Below, in pieces: positions 55,399 through 63,774 of a stretch of DNA of 64,000 nucleotides. Made by a program: the position numbers and the translations under genes. Where the stretch lies: assembly GCA_963824985.1 (NCBI GenBank), contig CAWGRQ010000007.1:1-64000 (forward strand), in the 5' to 3' direction. The first letter of the stretch is position 1, and the number at the start of each line of letters is the position of its first letter. Origin of the DNA: JAFNAG01 sp963824985 (GTDB taxonomy: Bacteria; Acidobacteriota; UBA6911). The notes beneath the pieces are model-generated. The model made no database searches. It saw only the letters and a program-made list of their open reading frames with translations, and was not told the DNA's origin.

Positions 55399-56469
55399 CT
55401 AGGAAACCAGGGCTTCGCCGAATTTCCTCAAGCTGGCTCCCACCTCCTCGGCTGTTTGATTAAAACTCAGGATTTCGCATGGTCCTCTTGCCATCTGGCA
55501 GTCTGATCCAAAAAGCCCATCTAATCGGTGCCGAGGTTGGGTGTCAATGAAACCGCGATCCCAGCGGACAAACCAATGATTGAATTCGCGAATGCCCGTA
55601 CACACCGCGTCCAGCCATATTTTGCCCGCTGCCACTGACCCCGTCAGAAACAGCGCGCTCTCGCTTACGACGAGAAACAACGTCGATGTCCGGTGGTTTT
55701 GAGGAGGATCGGTGAAGCGACGTGACGAGGACATGCCTTCCGACAATGAGAGCCAGGGGATTGAAGCCGAGATTTCTGATGAGGTCGACGGCTCCGTTCC
55801 TGCCCTCAGATCTATCACAAACAGGGGAAAAGGCCGCGTGTCATTGAGTCGTTTGGCCACTCCTTTATCGGCCCAGACTTGCCAGCTCCCGGGCTCGATA
55901 AGATGAAGCAGGACCTGTTCATGGGCAAATTCCAGGCCTTGTCGAAACGGGTCCAGCATACTGCTTTGAACCGGAGAGGCTTCAAGCTGGGAGCGATCCG
56001 AAGGGTCCAGCAGATCCAGAACTCCCTTGATCATAAGGTATTCGGGCTCCTCCGTCCATGTTACCGGTTCGAGATTCGGTGAGCCCCTGCTTGAGCTGCA
56101 GTCGACCAGCCCCAGGGCCGGAGTCGGTTCGGCTCCAGCGGCGTGCTTGGAGAAGTTCGTGACATAAGAGTCGACGCGTTCCTTACTATGATCCAGCCAC
56201 AGAAACATGGTCGCATCGTCGGTCTTCTCCAGGATTGCCCGATCGTGAGCGGCTTGATAAGCGGACTGAAACATCTGTCCGAGCGCTGCCTGAACATACT
56301 GGCGGTCGAAGATATATTCGCCGTTCATTTTGTCGCGCAGATCTTTCAGCAGATGGAAACAGATTCCTTCTGCGGCAAGAAAATGTCGCCACCGTGCCAG
56401 CCTGAGCTGCAGATGCCAGCGGATGTCTTCCTCGGTACGCAGGCCGGACCGCTTCAGGAACCAGGACAT
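55399..56469 (-). CDS. Unknown 356-residue protein, N-terminus like the PEP-synthase-like family
   Basis: Residues about 15-100 (LLKDLRDKMNGEYIFDRQYV and QSAYQAAHDRAILEKTDDAT) resemble the helical N-terminal domain of the five large proteins, most closely copy 3 (MGEKLSGDYLFDKHYIESAV). The ATP-grasp and phosphohistidine motifs are missing. The remainder (LFVIDLRAGTEPSTSSEISA, NHWFVRWDRGFIDTQPRHRL) matches nothing I recognise. The stop lies at the edge of palindromic repeat B. It may be a stand-alone regulator that pairs with the large proteins through the shared domain, or a decayed remnant. A long 3' loss caused by the repeat cannot be excluded. Confidence 0.55.
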   Translation of the reverse strand: MSWFLKRSGLRTEEDIRWHLQLRLARWRHFLAAEGICFHLLKDLRDKMNGEYIFDRQYVQAALGQMFQSAYQAAHDRAILEKTDDATMFLWLDHSKERVDSYVTNFSKHAAGAEPTPALGLVDCSSSRGSPNLEPVTWTEEPEYLMIKGVLDLLDPSDRSQLEASPVQSSMLDPFRQGLEFAHEQVLLHLIEPGSWQVWADKGVAKRLNDTRPFPLFVIDLRAGTEPSTSSEISASIPWLSLSEGMSSSRRFTDPPQNHRTSTLFLVVSESALFLTGSVAAGKIWLDAVCTGIREFNHWFVRWDRGFIDTQPRHRLDGLFGSDCQMARGPCEILSFNQTAEEVGASLRKFGEALVS

Positions 56470-56723
56470 GGAAGGAATCCTCTTAAAAAACCGCCCCTTT
56501 CTTCTTCACAATAGCACCCAGCTGTTTGTTGTTACGAAATTCGCGGAATCCGGCGCGGCAGCGGCAGGAGCGCCGGACGGGTCGCCCCTGCCAAAGCAAA
56601 GCGCACATGCTCTGGAGATCGGCCGCCGAGGAGCCCGTCGGCTCTCTCCGGTATCACCTCCCTCAGGAGTGACCCCTCGAATCACGATACGTTCTCGGAT
56701 TTCCAGGCAGACGCCCTGCGCGA
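56470..56723. other. Intergenic region, nothing recognised
   Basis: The 254 bases between the 55.4-56.5 kb gene and the lipoprotein gene hold no gene and no clear promoter for either. A short A/T stretch near 56,485 (TTAAAAAA) is the only compositional feature. Confidence 0.3.
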
Positions 56724-57035
56724 TTACTTGGTTGCTCTGTTTGCGACCTCCTCCTGGCGGGTGATATTCATGACCCGCGTTGCCGCCATTTTACCGTCTC
56801 GGTCCAGAAATGAGATGCGAACCGTGTCGCCGGGAAGCGCGTCGGCGCCTACTTCGGCGTCCTGAAGCGAGAACGTGAGGTTGCTGCCCGGATTCGATTC
56901 GTCTTGAACCACCATTGTCTTCGTTGCCGCGTCATAGCTGGCGACGGTGCCCTGAACCACCTTCGGGGATGGCGCACACGCCGCCATCAGGGCTGCAGCG
57001 GTTACCAGCGACATAAACATCAGAAAGTTTTTCAC
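56724..57035 (-). CDS. Small lipoprotein of unknown function
   Basis: The product has 103 residues. MKNFLMFMSLVTAAALMAAC is a lipoprotein signal with the lipobox LMAAC. The mature part (VVQGTVASYDAATKTMVVQD, DTVRISFLDRDGKMAATRVM) is beta-rich with the look of a small OB-like or barrel domain that often occurs as a periplasmic copper- or nucleotide-independent accessory. No metal ligands are conserved that I can name. It is 13 bases after a TauE/SafE gene on the same strand and may be an accessory of that exporter. Confidence 0.7.
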   Translation of the reverse strand: MKNFLMFMSLVTAAALMAACAPSPKVVQGTVASYDAATKTMVVQDESNPGSNLTFSLQDAEVGADALPGDTVRISFLDRDGKMAATRVMNITRQEEVANRATK

Positions 57036-57048
57036 AGGCGCCTCCGTG

Positions 57049-58080
57049 TTAAAGGTTCGGCGCGGTTATGCCCGCGCGCAATGCCGCTCGCTCGGCCCTG
57101 ACTCCCTTGATCAACCAGCTGATGATCACACCGCTGATCGCAATCGCTGCCGTCAAGATCGCAATCGAAGATGCCAGCTGCAGCTCGAGCTGTTTCAGGA
57201 TTACTGAGGCGCAGGCAATGAAGATGGTGGAAGCAAACAACAGGCGAATTGAATAGCCCCGGACGTATTTGACCGCAACCGTCCCGAGTTGGGCGCCGAC
57301 GGCGGCGCCCAGCAGCATCCAGATCGCCGCAACCAGCTCGACCCTTCCTTTGAGCGCGTAAGTAAAGCCGCCATACGCTCCCGTGATCATGATCTCGAAC
57401 AGGTCCGTTCCCACGGCGATTGCCGTAGGACATCCGATCAGATAGATCAGCGCCGGCATACGGATAAAACCGCCACCGACCCCGAGGACGCTGGCGACTA
57501 CGCCGGTTGTGAATCCCACCAGGATGGGGAGCCACAGCGAGCAGGTGATGCCGGACGTCGGAAAGTAAATCATGGGTGCAATGCGAAGGCGCTGGAGTTT
57601 GGCTGCGAGCGTATCCCCGCGTTGCATGGCCCCGGTGGTTCCGCTCTTAGCAGCCTTGCGCGCGTGGCTGATGTAGTCGTAGAGCACGTAGGAGCCGATG
57701 AGCGTGAGAAAAACAATATAGAGCTTCCTGATTACAGACTCAGCCAGCCCCGCGCGCTCCAGGGCCATGACCAGCCGCGCGCCGAGCTCCGTGCCCGTTG
57801 TCGTCCCGATGATCATGGAAACGCCCAGGCGTATGTCGACGTTGCCGAACTTCCCGTGCCGCATGGTGGAAACGATCGATTTGCCGCCCATATGAGCCAT
57901 ATCCGTTGCGACCGCATAGGGCATGGGAAAACCGAAGATGTTGAGCGCCGGGGTGACGATCCATGCGCCTCCAATACCGAAGAACCCGCCGCACACCCCT
58001 ACCGTAAACCCGATCAGGAGGAGGAGCAGTACATTAAAGTGCATGCCCGCAATGGGCAGATAAATTGTAAAAGCTTCCAT
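57049..58080 (-). CDS. TauE/SafE-family exporter, divergent form (copy 2)
   Basis: This 343-residue membrane protein has repeat motifs IGFTVGVCGGFFGIGGAWIV and VGFTTGVVASVLGVGGGFIR, placing it in the TauE/SafE family. The first half differs from the other two copies (PYAVATDMAHMGGKSIVSTM instead of PPAVAAASDSNQIVAGAAS), so it may have a different substrate. An extended cytoplasmic loop (HARKAAKSGTTGAMQRGDTL) joins the halves. It is followed by a lipoprotein gene and preceded by a small membrane protein gene with an overlap-free 28-base gap. The three together may form one export unit. Confidence 0.87.
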   Translation of the reverse strand: MEAFTIYLPIAGMHFNVLLLLLIGFTVGVCGGFFGIGGAWIVTPALNIFGFPMPYAVATDMAHMGGKSIVSTMRHGKFGNVDIRLGVSMIIGTTTGTELGARLVMALERAGLAESVIRKLYIVFLTLIGSYVLYDYISHARKAAKSGTTGAMQRGDTLAAKLQRLRIAPMIYFPTSGITCSLWLPILVGFTTGVVASVLGVGGGFIRMPALIYLIGCPTAIAVGTDLFEIMITGAYGGFTYALKGRVELVAAIWMLLGAAVGAQLGTVAVKYVRGYSIRLLFASTIFIACASVILKQLELQLASSIAILTAAIAISGVIISWLIKGVRAERAALRAGITAPNL

Positions 58081-58108
58081 CGAATGGTCTCCTTCCGAAC
58101 TCCAGGCC

Positions 58109-58447
58109 TTATTCGTGATGCTGCATCTTTCCGAGGTTGATTCCGAGCAACCTCACAAGCCGGTCGCTGCCATAGCCAAGGATCAATCCCATGATCGCCA
58201 TGGTGACGACCACCAGTGCGGCGTATTGCCAGTACGAAGTGTTGTAGATGTCCGCGATCCATTTGGTGATTCCTGGTCCTAGCCCCCTCGTGTCCGCAAC
58301 GTTGACAAGCCTGGTCTCGGGTTTGGCGGGTGCCGCCATGGCTTGGATCGCCGGCAGCCAAAACGGCAGAATCGTGAGTTGCACGGCCAGCCGCCTTACC
58401 CATTGGGGTCCGGGCCCTGTGATGTGGCGCTTTTCAGATGTGGTCAA
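58109..58447 (-). CDS. Small membrane protein beside TauE/SafE
   Basis: TTG 58447 is chosen as start because AAGGAGAACAG lies just upstream; a longer frame has no such site. The 112-residue product has one hydrophobic stretch near LAVQLTILPFWLPAIQAMA, which may be a signal or anchor, and a clear membrane span at YWQYAALVVVTMAIMGLILG, followed by GYGSDRLVRLLGINLGKMQH. I do not recognise a family. Its position between a receiver gene and TauE/SafE copy 2 suggests an accessory subunit of the exporter. Confidence 0.6.
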   Translation of the reverse strand: MTTSEKRHITGPGPQWVRRLAVQLTILPFWLPAIQAMAAPAKPETRLVNVADTRGLGPGITKWIADIYNTSYWQYAALVVVTMAIMGLILGYGSDRLVRLLGINLGKMQHHE

Positions 58448-58463
58448 AGCTGTTCTCCTTATT

Positions 58464-58862
58464 TCAGTCCTGCGTTTTAGGGTTGCGGCGGGCGCGTGAC
58501 CGCTCGGCCGCGGCTTCGATTGCTGTACACAGAGTTTCGATCGCCACCGGCTTCTGCAGGAAGTCGGCAGCCCCGAGCTGCATGCCGCCGATCCCGGCGG
58601 CGACGGTGCCATGGCCCGTCAGCACCAGGATCTCCACGTGAGGATCCACCAGGCGTGCTGCCTTCAGCGTCTGCAGGCCGTCCATCCCCGGCATTTTGAG
58701 GTCAAGCACGATGGCATCGTAGGGTGTGGTCTTGATCGCCTCGACAGCCTCAACACCGCTGAACACGGCCGAGGCGCGGAATCCGCGTCGGGCAAGCTGC
58801 GTCACGACTGCGGTGGCGAAATCCTTCTCGTCGTCGACCACCAGCACCCGGATTGAATTCAT
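58464..58862 (-). CDS. Single-domain response regulator
   Basis: A receiver of 132 residues: VLVVDDEKDFATAVVTQLAR, acceptor Asp in AIVLDLKMPGMDGLQTL, ILVLTGHGTVAAGIGGMQLG and Lys in FLQKPVAIETL. It is most like the receiver at 32.8 kb (both have TGHxxV and GxQxMxLGAxDxLxKPV). No kinase gene is adjacent; the nearest in this run is at 50.5 kb in a different transcription unit. UspA lies 25 bases upstream. Output domain absent. Confidence 0.87.
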   Translation of the reverse strand: MNSIRVLVVDDEKDFATAVVTQLARRGFRASAVFSGVEAVEAIKTTPYDAIVLDLKMPGMDGLQTLKAARLVDPHVEILVLTGHGTVAAGIGGMQLGAADFLQKPVAIETLCTAIEAAAERSRARRNPKTQD

Positions 58863-58887
58863 AGTTCCCTCAAGCCACGCGATCGAG

Positions 58888-59358
58888 TCAGGGGACGACG
58901 AGCACGGGCGTCTTCATCTGCCGGCGGGCGATCTCCAGAATCAGCCGCTCCGTAGTGGAGCCCAGCATGAGACGCTCCCGGACGTTATGCCCATAGGAAC
59001 CGACAACCAAAAACCCGACATCCGGGTTGGCGGCGAGAAAATCCACGATCTGCACGTAAATGTCCTTGTCGCTTTCCAGGATCTGCGTCTCGAGCGCCCC
59101 GTTGCCCAAATCGGCCGCGATTTTCCTCGTTTCCTCGGCCACCCCGGCGGCAAACTGCCGCAGCTCAGTGAGAATGTGCCGGTCGACAAAAGAAAAGTAC
59201 GCCGCGCGATATCCGGGCATTCGGGTCTGGATGGCTATGACGGCGGTCGCCGCACACCCGAGGTCCGCGGCAATTTGTATCCCAAAGCGCAGAGCGTCGC
59301 GTGCCGCATCCGATCCATCCACCGCGACCGCAATTTTTTTGCCTGACATGATACCCAT
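58888..59358 (-). CDS. Universal stress protein, UspA family
   Basis: This is a 156-residue cytoplasmic nucleotide-binding protein that supports survival under starvation or stress. The fold opens with KIAVAVDGSDAARDALRFGI, and the ATP-binding signature G-X2-G-X9-G-S is seen exactly as GSYGHNVRERLMLGSTTERL. The start may be ATG 59358 or the ATG three codons later at 59349. It lies between the TIGR02186 gene (adjoining) and a receiver. A role in sensing energy state in the exporter/phosphotransferase cluster is possible but is only inferred from position. Confidence 0.9.
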   Translation of the reverse strand: MGIMSGKKIAVAVDGSDAARDALRFGIQIAADLGCAATAVIAIQTRMPGYRAAYFSFVDRHILTELRQFAAGVAEETRKIAADLGNGALETQILESDKDIYVQIVDFLAANPDVGFLVVGSYGHNVRERLMLGSTTERLILEIARRQMKTPVLVVP

Positions 59359-60188
59359 CAGTGTCCTCCGCCCCTCTTGAAGAGGAAGCCGACCAGGAGT
59401 CCCATGGCGATCGCAACAATGACGGCAATGAACCCGTGAGTTACAGGGTACTCACCGGCCAGCTTTGTGAATGCCGCCTCGATGCCTGTCTTCTGAATGA
59501 CGACCTCGTCCACCCCTCTGCCGACCAGCTTGCCGTCCTTAATGATGTAGGACTCCGCCCGGTATGTGCCCTCCATGGCGGCCGGAGGAAACCGGAAGTA
59601 GTGCTTAAACAGTTTCCCGCCCGAGATTTCGATTCGCGTCTCGTCGATGTTATAGAGGTTGGCATCCTGCCTGAGCTTCAGGATGCCGCTGAAAATAGCA
59701 TCACGGTCGTTCGGTTCCGGCTGCCCGCGAACCAGCTTGAGTTGTATCCTATCCTTGAGGAGGTCGTAGCCGATGCCCAGCTCGCGCGCCAGTTTGGCAT
59801 CGAGAATCTGGCTGATCGGTCTTGTGGAATGGATCTTGTACAGCAGTGGCAGACCGGAGACTTTGTACTGCTTTACGTTCATCCAAAGAAGTGCAACCTT
59901 GCCTTTGCGGTTCACCGTCAGCGGAGCTTCTGCGATCGACGTCAGCTTGACAATGACATCCGCGGAGGGGTCAGGCACGTTGCCAAAGAAATAGATGTGG
60001 TCGCCATTGTACATAAGGCCGATGTCGACCGTGCGCTTGGTCGTCACGGTCGCGACTTCGTCAACCTTTCCTGCCGTTTGCGCGGCGGCTATTGGCAGAG
60101 CGGGGGCGAATAAAAGCGCCAGCGGTACACAAGCCGCTATTCCCCGAGCAAAAAGCCGTCCCAACGGAACCCGAATGAGCTGTCTCAT
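59358..60188 (-). CDS. PF09608/TIGR02186-type membrane-anchored protein (copy 2)
   Basis: MRQLIRVPLGRLFARGIAAC with the following hydrophobic run is the signal peptide; ATG 60188 is preferred over 60200, which lies inside the end of the exporter gene. The periplasmic part shows VDIGLMYNGDHIYFFGNVPD, DVIVKLTSIAEAPLTVNRKG, VALLWMNVKQYKVSGLPLLY and IHSTRPISQIL, all in the order of the TIGR02186 family. The C-terminal span is GFIAVIVAIAMGLLVGFLFK. It is directly downstream of TauE/SafE copy 3, matching the arrangement at 48.8-50.5 kb. Function unknown; association with sulfur-compound export is likely. Confidence 0.82.
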   Translation of the reverse strand: MRQLIRVPLGRLFARGIAACVPLALLFAPALPIAAAQTAGKVDEVATVTTKRTVDIGLMYNGDHIYFFGNVPDPSADVIVKLTSIAEAPLTVNRKGKVALLWMNVKQYKVSGLPLLYKIHSTRPISQILDAKLARELGIGYDLLKDRIQLKLVRGQPEPNDRDAIFSGILKLRQDANLYNIDETRIEISGGKLFKHYFRFPPAAMEGTYRAESYIIKDGKLVGRGVDEVVIQKTGIEAAFTKLAGEYPVTHGFIAVIVAIAMGLLVGFLFKRGGGH

Positions 60189-60196
60189 GTGCCCCC

Positions 60197-61123
60197 TCAA
60201 TGCCCCCCTTGCCCGCCGGCAAGCGAAATCAGGTTGGCCGGCTGCAGAAGCAGATCAAAGACGAACTTCACAGCGAACAGAAGGACAATGATCGCCAGGA
60301 GTATCCGGATTTGCTCGCCTCTCAGCCGACGCCCTACTCGCGCTCCGAATTGGGCTCCGATGGTCGAACCGATGAGGAGAAGCATGGCCAGCAGCAAGTC
60401 CACCGTATGGTTCGTGACGGCCTGCTGAAAGGTGATGTTGGCGCTCGTGATCACGATCTGGAACAGGTCGGTGCCGACCGCGACAATGGTCGGCATTCCG
60501 ATGATGTAGATCATTGCGGGGACCATGATGAAACCGCCGCCAACGCCGAGAAGCGCGGCGAGGGCTCCGACCAGCAATGCGATCAGGAACGGGAAGATCG
60601 CGGATGTTCTGAGGTTCGATTGACTGAAATGCATCTGCAGCGGGAGCCTCGACCACAGCGAAGGCTTCTTTTTACCTCGAGCCGGAGCTGCGGCGCGGGA
60701 CCCGCTGCGGCGGATCGTGGCCAGGCTTTCCATGAACATGAGCCCCCCGATGGTCGAGAGCATGAGGACATAGAGGGACTTCATGACGAACTCGATGTCG
60801 CCGAATTCGCGCAGCCACTTAACAAGCTGCACACCAATGGTTCCTCCGGCCAGACCGCCTGCGAGAAGAACCAGGCCCATTTTGAAATCAACGTTGCGGA
60901 GCCTCCAGTGGGCATAAGCGCCGCTGGCCGCGCCTGCCACGATCTGGTTGCTGTCACTCGCCGCTGCAACCGCCGGAGGAATCCCGGCCATCATCATCAG
61001 CGGCGTCATGATGAATCCCCCGCCGACACCAAACAGCCCGGACAGGAAGCCAACCATTGCCCCAAGTCCCGCCAGGAGCAGAATGTTGATGCTCATGCCC
61101 GCAATTGGCAGATATACTTCCAT
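60197..61123 (-). CDS. TauE/SafE-family sulfite/organosulfonate exporter (copy 3)
   Basis: This copy has 308 residues with about eight spans. The repeat motifs are MVGFLSGLFGVGGGFIMTPL and LVGALAALLGVGGGFIMVPA. It is clearly the nearest relative of copy 1 (49.6 kb): both share PPxVAAASDSNQIVAxxASG and the GNVDFKMG / RNVDFKMG segment. The loop RRSGSRAAAPARGKKKPS is cytoplasmic and basic. It lies 76 bases downstream of PEP-synthase-like copy 5 and just before a TIGR02186 gene, repeating the grouping at 48.8-54.6 kb. Likely substrates are sulfite or sulfonates, from family knowledge. Confidence 0.9.
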   Translation of the reverse strand: MEVYLPIAGMSINILLLAGLGAMVGFLSGLFGVGGGFIMTPLMMMAGIPPAVAAASDSNQIVAGAASGAYAHWRLRNVDFKMGLVLLAGGLAGGTIGVQLVKWLREFGDIEFVMKSLYVLMLSTIGGLMFMESLATIRRSGSRAAAPARGKKKPSLWSRLPLQMHFSQSNLRTSAIFPFLIALLVGALAALLGVGGGFIMVPAMIYIIGMPTIVAVGTDLFQIVITSANITFQQAVTNHTVDLLLAMLLLIGSTIGAQFGARVGRRLRGEQIRILLAIIVLLFAVKFVFDLLLQPANLISLAGGQGGH

Positions 61124-61199
61124 TGTGCTGTCCTCTCCCTGACTCGATTTCCATACTGGTTCGGGCGTTACTCCGGTGGTTTAGGTCACCACCTGGATT

Positions 61200-63773
61200 T
61201 CATGAACTGTTTTCCCCTTTGAAATCGAAGAATTCGTAATCACCCTGGATAAAGGCCGTCTCACAACGCTCCAGGGTCGTCTCGGCATCCATGACGACAT
61301 CAAGCTGACGGGCGCAGCCTATGAGGCGACCGACCATGGCAAGGAGATCCTCAATGGCATCCTGCGGCAACTTCCTGACCCAGGCATTGACGAGGTCTTC
61401 CTTCTGATCGATCGCGAAGCGATAGTGAGCCAGGATTTCCGCGACGAAGCGCGTCCGCCGAACGCGGCGCTCGAGATCGGCAGCACCCCCTTTGAACCGG
61501 AACAGGACATAGTTATCGTTCAGGTTGTCGCCGCAGACCGAGTCCAGCGTTGTGAAGTGATAGCCGAGACGCGAGCCGAAGTTAAGGTAGTTCGACGACA
61601 CGATGGCATAAGAGTTGTCCCCCAACCCGCGTTCGCCTTTTGCCGAGTCATACAGGGTGTTCGCCCACACGGACAGGAAGCCTTTCAGGTCGATCGGCCT
61701 CGCGCCCGCCCATCTGACTCCCGACGTGCTCATGCCCTTCAGCAGGGCTCTCATGGGCAAGGAGAGTATCTGGCCGGGCTTGACGCCCCCCCCCTGATTG
61801 CCGGCATCGAGCCCTCCCCCGAGATCGATGATGTAGATCCGGATCGGGATGCCGGACTCAAGCCAGAATGCCATCCCTTTGTGGGCGATGTTGCGGTAGT
61901 CGTTCAGATTGAACATTTCCCAGATGGCCATCTCATGGCAGAAACGCGCCACATCGTGATAGGTACGGCAGTTCTTGGCTCTGAAGGCATTTTTCGATGG
62001 GTCGGTCAGGTTCAATCGTGCGACACGCGCGACGATCCTTTCTACGAGCGGCAGAGGCGGCGAGTCTGCCCGTCGCTGGGGACTATGAAGGCCACCGATG
62101 AGCAATTCCTCGATGCGGCCTTCGAACACCCTGAGCCGTGTAGCGTCGACCGTCACTTCAAGCCCCTCCGGGATCGACGTGGCCTGGCGCGCGTCCACGA
62201 TAGTTGGGACTCGATACTCCCGTGACAGCGATGCCATGTGCCCCGTAGGGCTCCCCACGTCGGTCAGGATGGCCGCCGCCCGCGTCATGATCTCGACAAA
62301 CCTGGGTGAGGTCTGCCGCGCCACGAGGACTCCGCCGGCCGGGAATATACGCAGGTCCTCGTCGCTTTCGGCGTGAATCACGGGTCCGCTGCCGACTCCC
62401 GGCGCCGCGGTCCGCCCTCCCTCCAAGATAACCCGATGGTCCCCCGGGTCCACAAACGATGGCATCGCCCGCGTCCCCCAGTCGGCGAGCATGAGAGCCC
62501 TCGTTTGAAGAACATAAAGCCGGCCGGATCGGTCAAGCGCCCATTCGATATCCTGCGGGCAACGGTAGTGAGTCTCGAGAGCGAGCAGATATCCTTCGAG
62601 CTTGGCGATCTGATCCTCGGTGAGACAGGGCCGTTCCTGCAGCTCGACAGGAACGGGCACTTCCATCAAGCCCTCGTCAGGCGCCAGGATGAATCGTCGT
62701 TCTTTCCTTGCCGTGCGGATCTCCAGGATCCCTTTGCCGGGACGGCGGGAGACGACGTAGGTGTCCGGTGTCATGGTTCCGTCGACCACAGGCTTGCCGA
62801 GACCCCAGACCGCGCTGATGAGCATCTTATCGAGCTGGGAGTCGGTCGGGTCAACCGAGTAAGCCACGCCCGCCGCAACCGCATCCACCATCAGAAAGCA
62901 TCCGACGCTCATGGCGATGTCCGATTCGCGGAAACCGTGCGTGAGCATATAGAACAGAGCACGGCTGCTGAACTTGCTCGCTACCACCTCCTTGTAGCGC
63001 CGCTGGATCTGCTCGAGCGGAATGTTCAAGAAGGTAGCGTACTGTCCTGCGAACGTCGACCGCCCATCCTCGCCAATCGCACTCGAACGGATCGACACTC
63101 GCGCTTTCCCGTGCGCCTTGCGATAGAGGTCGTGCGCCGCTAATGCAATCTCCTCCTCCACATCCTGTTGAATCCGAGCTTCGCGCACCAGATGCATCAT
63201 CTCGGCTGAGATCTTCGAGAGCCCGTCCCGGTTCTCGAGATCGAGCTGTTGCCACAGTTCATCGAGCCGTTTCTGGATTCCACTCCCCTCCACAAAGGAC
63301 CGATACGCGAAGGCCGTCACGGCAAAGCCCGCCGGCACCGGCAGGCCGACTCGATTGCTGACTTCGCCGAGGTTCGACGTTTTACCCCCCACCGCATCCG
63401 CCAGCTCCCGGACGATTCTTTCCAGAGGAATGCATGAACTCGTAAGGGGACCTCCGTGAACCTGCCGGTACTCCTCTTCGATCCCCGCGGCGATCCCTTC
63501 CACACCGTGACGAAGCTCGAGGTAGTGCCCTTCGGCCAGGATGTTGAGGTCATCGACCATCATCTCGACGTGCTCTTTCAGCACGGCGGTTGAGGACTTG
63601 ATCTCATCGAGGGTCATTTCCTTTCCCCCCGTCAGGATTCCCTCCAGTTCCGTGATCTCGCGGAGGATCTCATTGTTGGTCGTCAGCAGGCGGCGGAAGC
63701 AGGCGTACTTCCTCCGGAGCAACTCCCTGACGTCGGCCGGTTCTGACTTAAAGAGCCTCTTCCAAAACGCCAT
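61200..63773 (-). CDS. PEP-synthase-like phosphotransferase lacking the TIM barrel (copy 5)
   Basis: This is the longest member at 857 residues and has the most canonical motifs. The N-terminus has RKYACFRRLLTTNNEILREI and VEMMVDDLNILAEGHYLELR. The ATP-grasp domain has VGGKTSNLGEVSNR, SIRSSAIGEDGRSTFAGQYA, AGVAYSVDPTDSQL, VWGLGKPVVDGTMTPDTYVV and DIEWALDRSGRLYVLQTRAL. The phosphohistidine is His512 in TDVGSPTGHMASLSREYRVP. The C-terminal domain has CRTYHDVARFCHE, IDLGGGLDAG, RLGYHFTTLDSVCGDN, NYVLFRFKGGAADLERRVRR and LLAMVGRLIGCARQLDVVMD. The stop of a sixth family member lies one base upstream of its ATG, so the two are in tandem. TauE/SafE copy 3 follows. Confidence 0.9.
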   Translation of the reverse strand: MAFWKRLFKSEPADVRELLRRKYACFRRLLTTNNEILREITELEGILTGGKEMTLDEIKSSTAVLKEHVEMMVDDLNILAEGHYLELRHGVEGIAAGIEEEYRQVHGGPLTSSCIPLERIVRELADAVGGKTSNLGEVSNRVGLPVPAGFAVTAFAYRSFVEGSGIQKRLDELWQQLDLENRDGLSKISAEMMHLVREARIQQDVEEEIALAAHDLYRKAHGKARVSIRSSAIGEDGRSTFAGQYATFLNIPLEQIQRRYKEVVASKFSSRALFYMLTHGFRESDIAMSVGCFLMVDAVAAGVAYSVDPTDSQLDKMLISAVWGLGKPVVDGTMTPDTYVVSRRPGKGILEIRTARKERRFILAPDEGLMEVPVPVELQERPCLTEDQIAKLEGYLLALETHYRCPQDIEWALDRSGRLYVLQTRALMLADWGTRAMPSFVDPGDHRVILEGGRTAAPGVGSGPVIHAESDEDLRIFPAGGVLVARQTSPRFVEIMTRAAAILTDVGSPTGHMASLSREYRVPTIVDARQATSIPEGLEVTVDATRLRVFEGRIEELLIGGLHSPQRRADSPPLPLVERIVARVARLNLTDPSKNAFRAKNCRTYHDVARFCHEMAIWEMFNLNDYRNIAHKGMAFWLESGIPIRIYIIDLGGGLDAGNQGGGVKPGQILSLPMRALLKGMSTSGVRWAGARPIDLKGFLSVWANTLYDSAKGERGLGDNSYAIVSSNYLNFGSRLGYHFTTLDSVCGDNLNDNYVLFRFKGGAADLERRVRRTRFVAEILAHYRFAIDQKEDLVNAWVRKLPQDAIEDLLAMVGRLIGCARQLDVVMDAETTLERCETAFIQGDYEFFDFKGENSS

Positions 63774-63774
63774 G

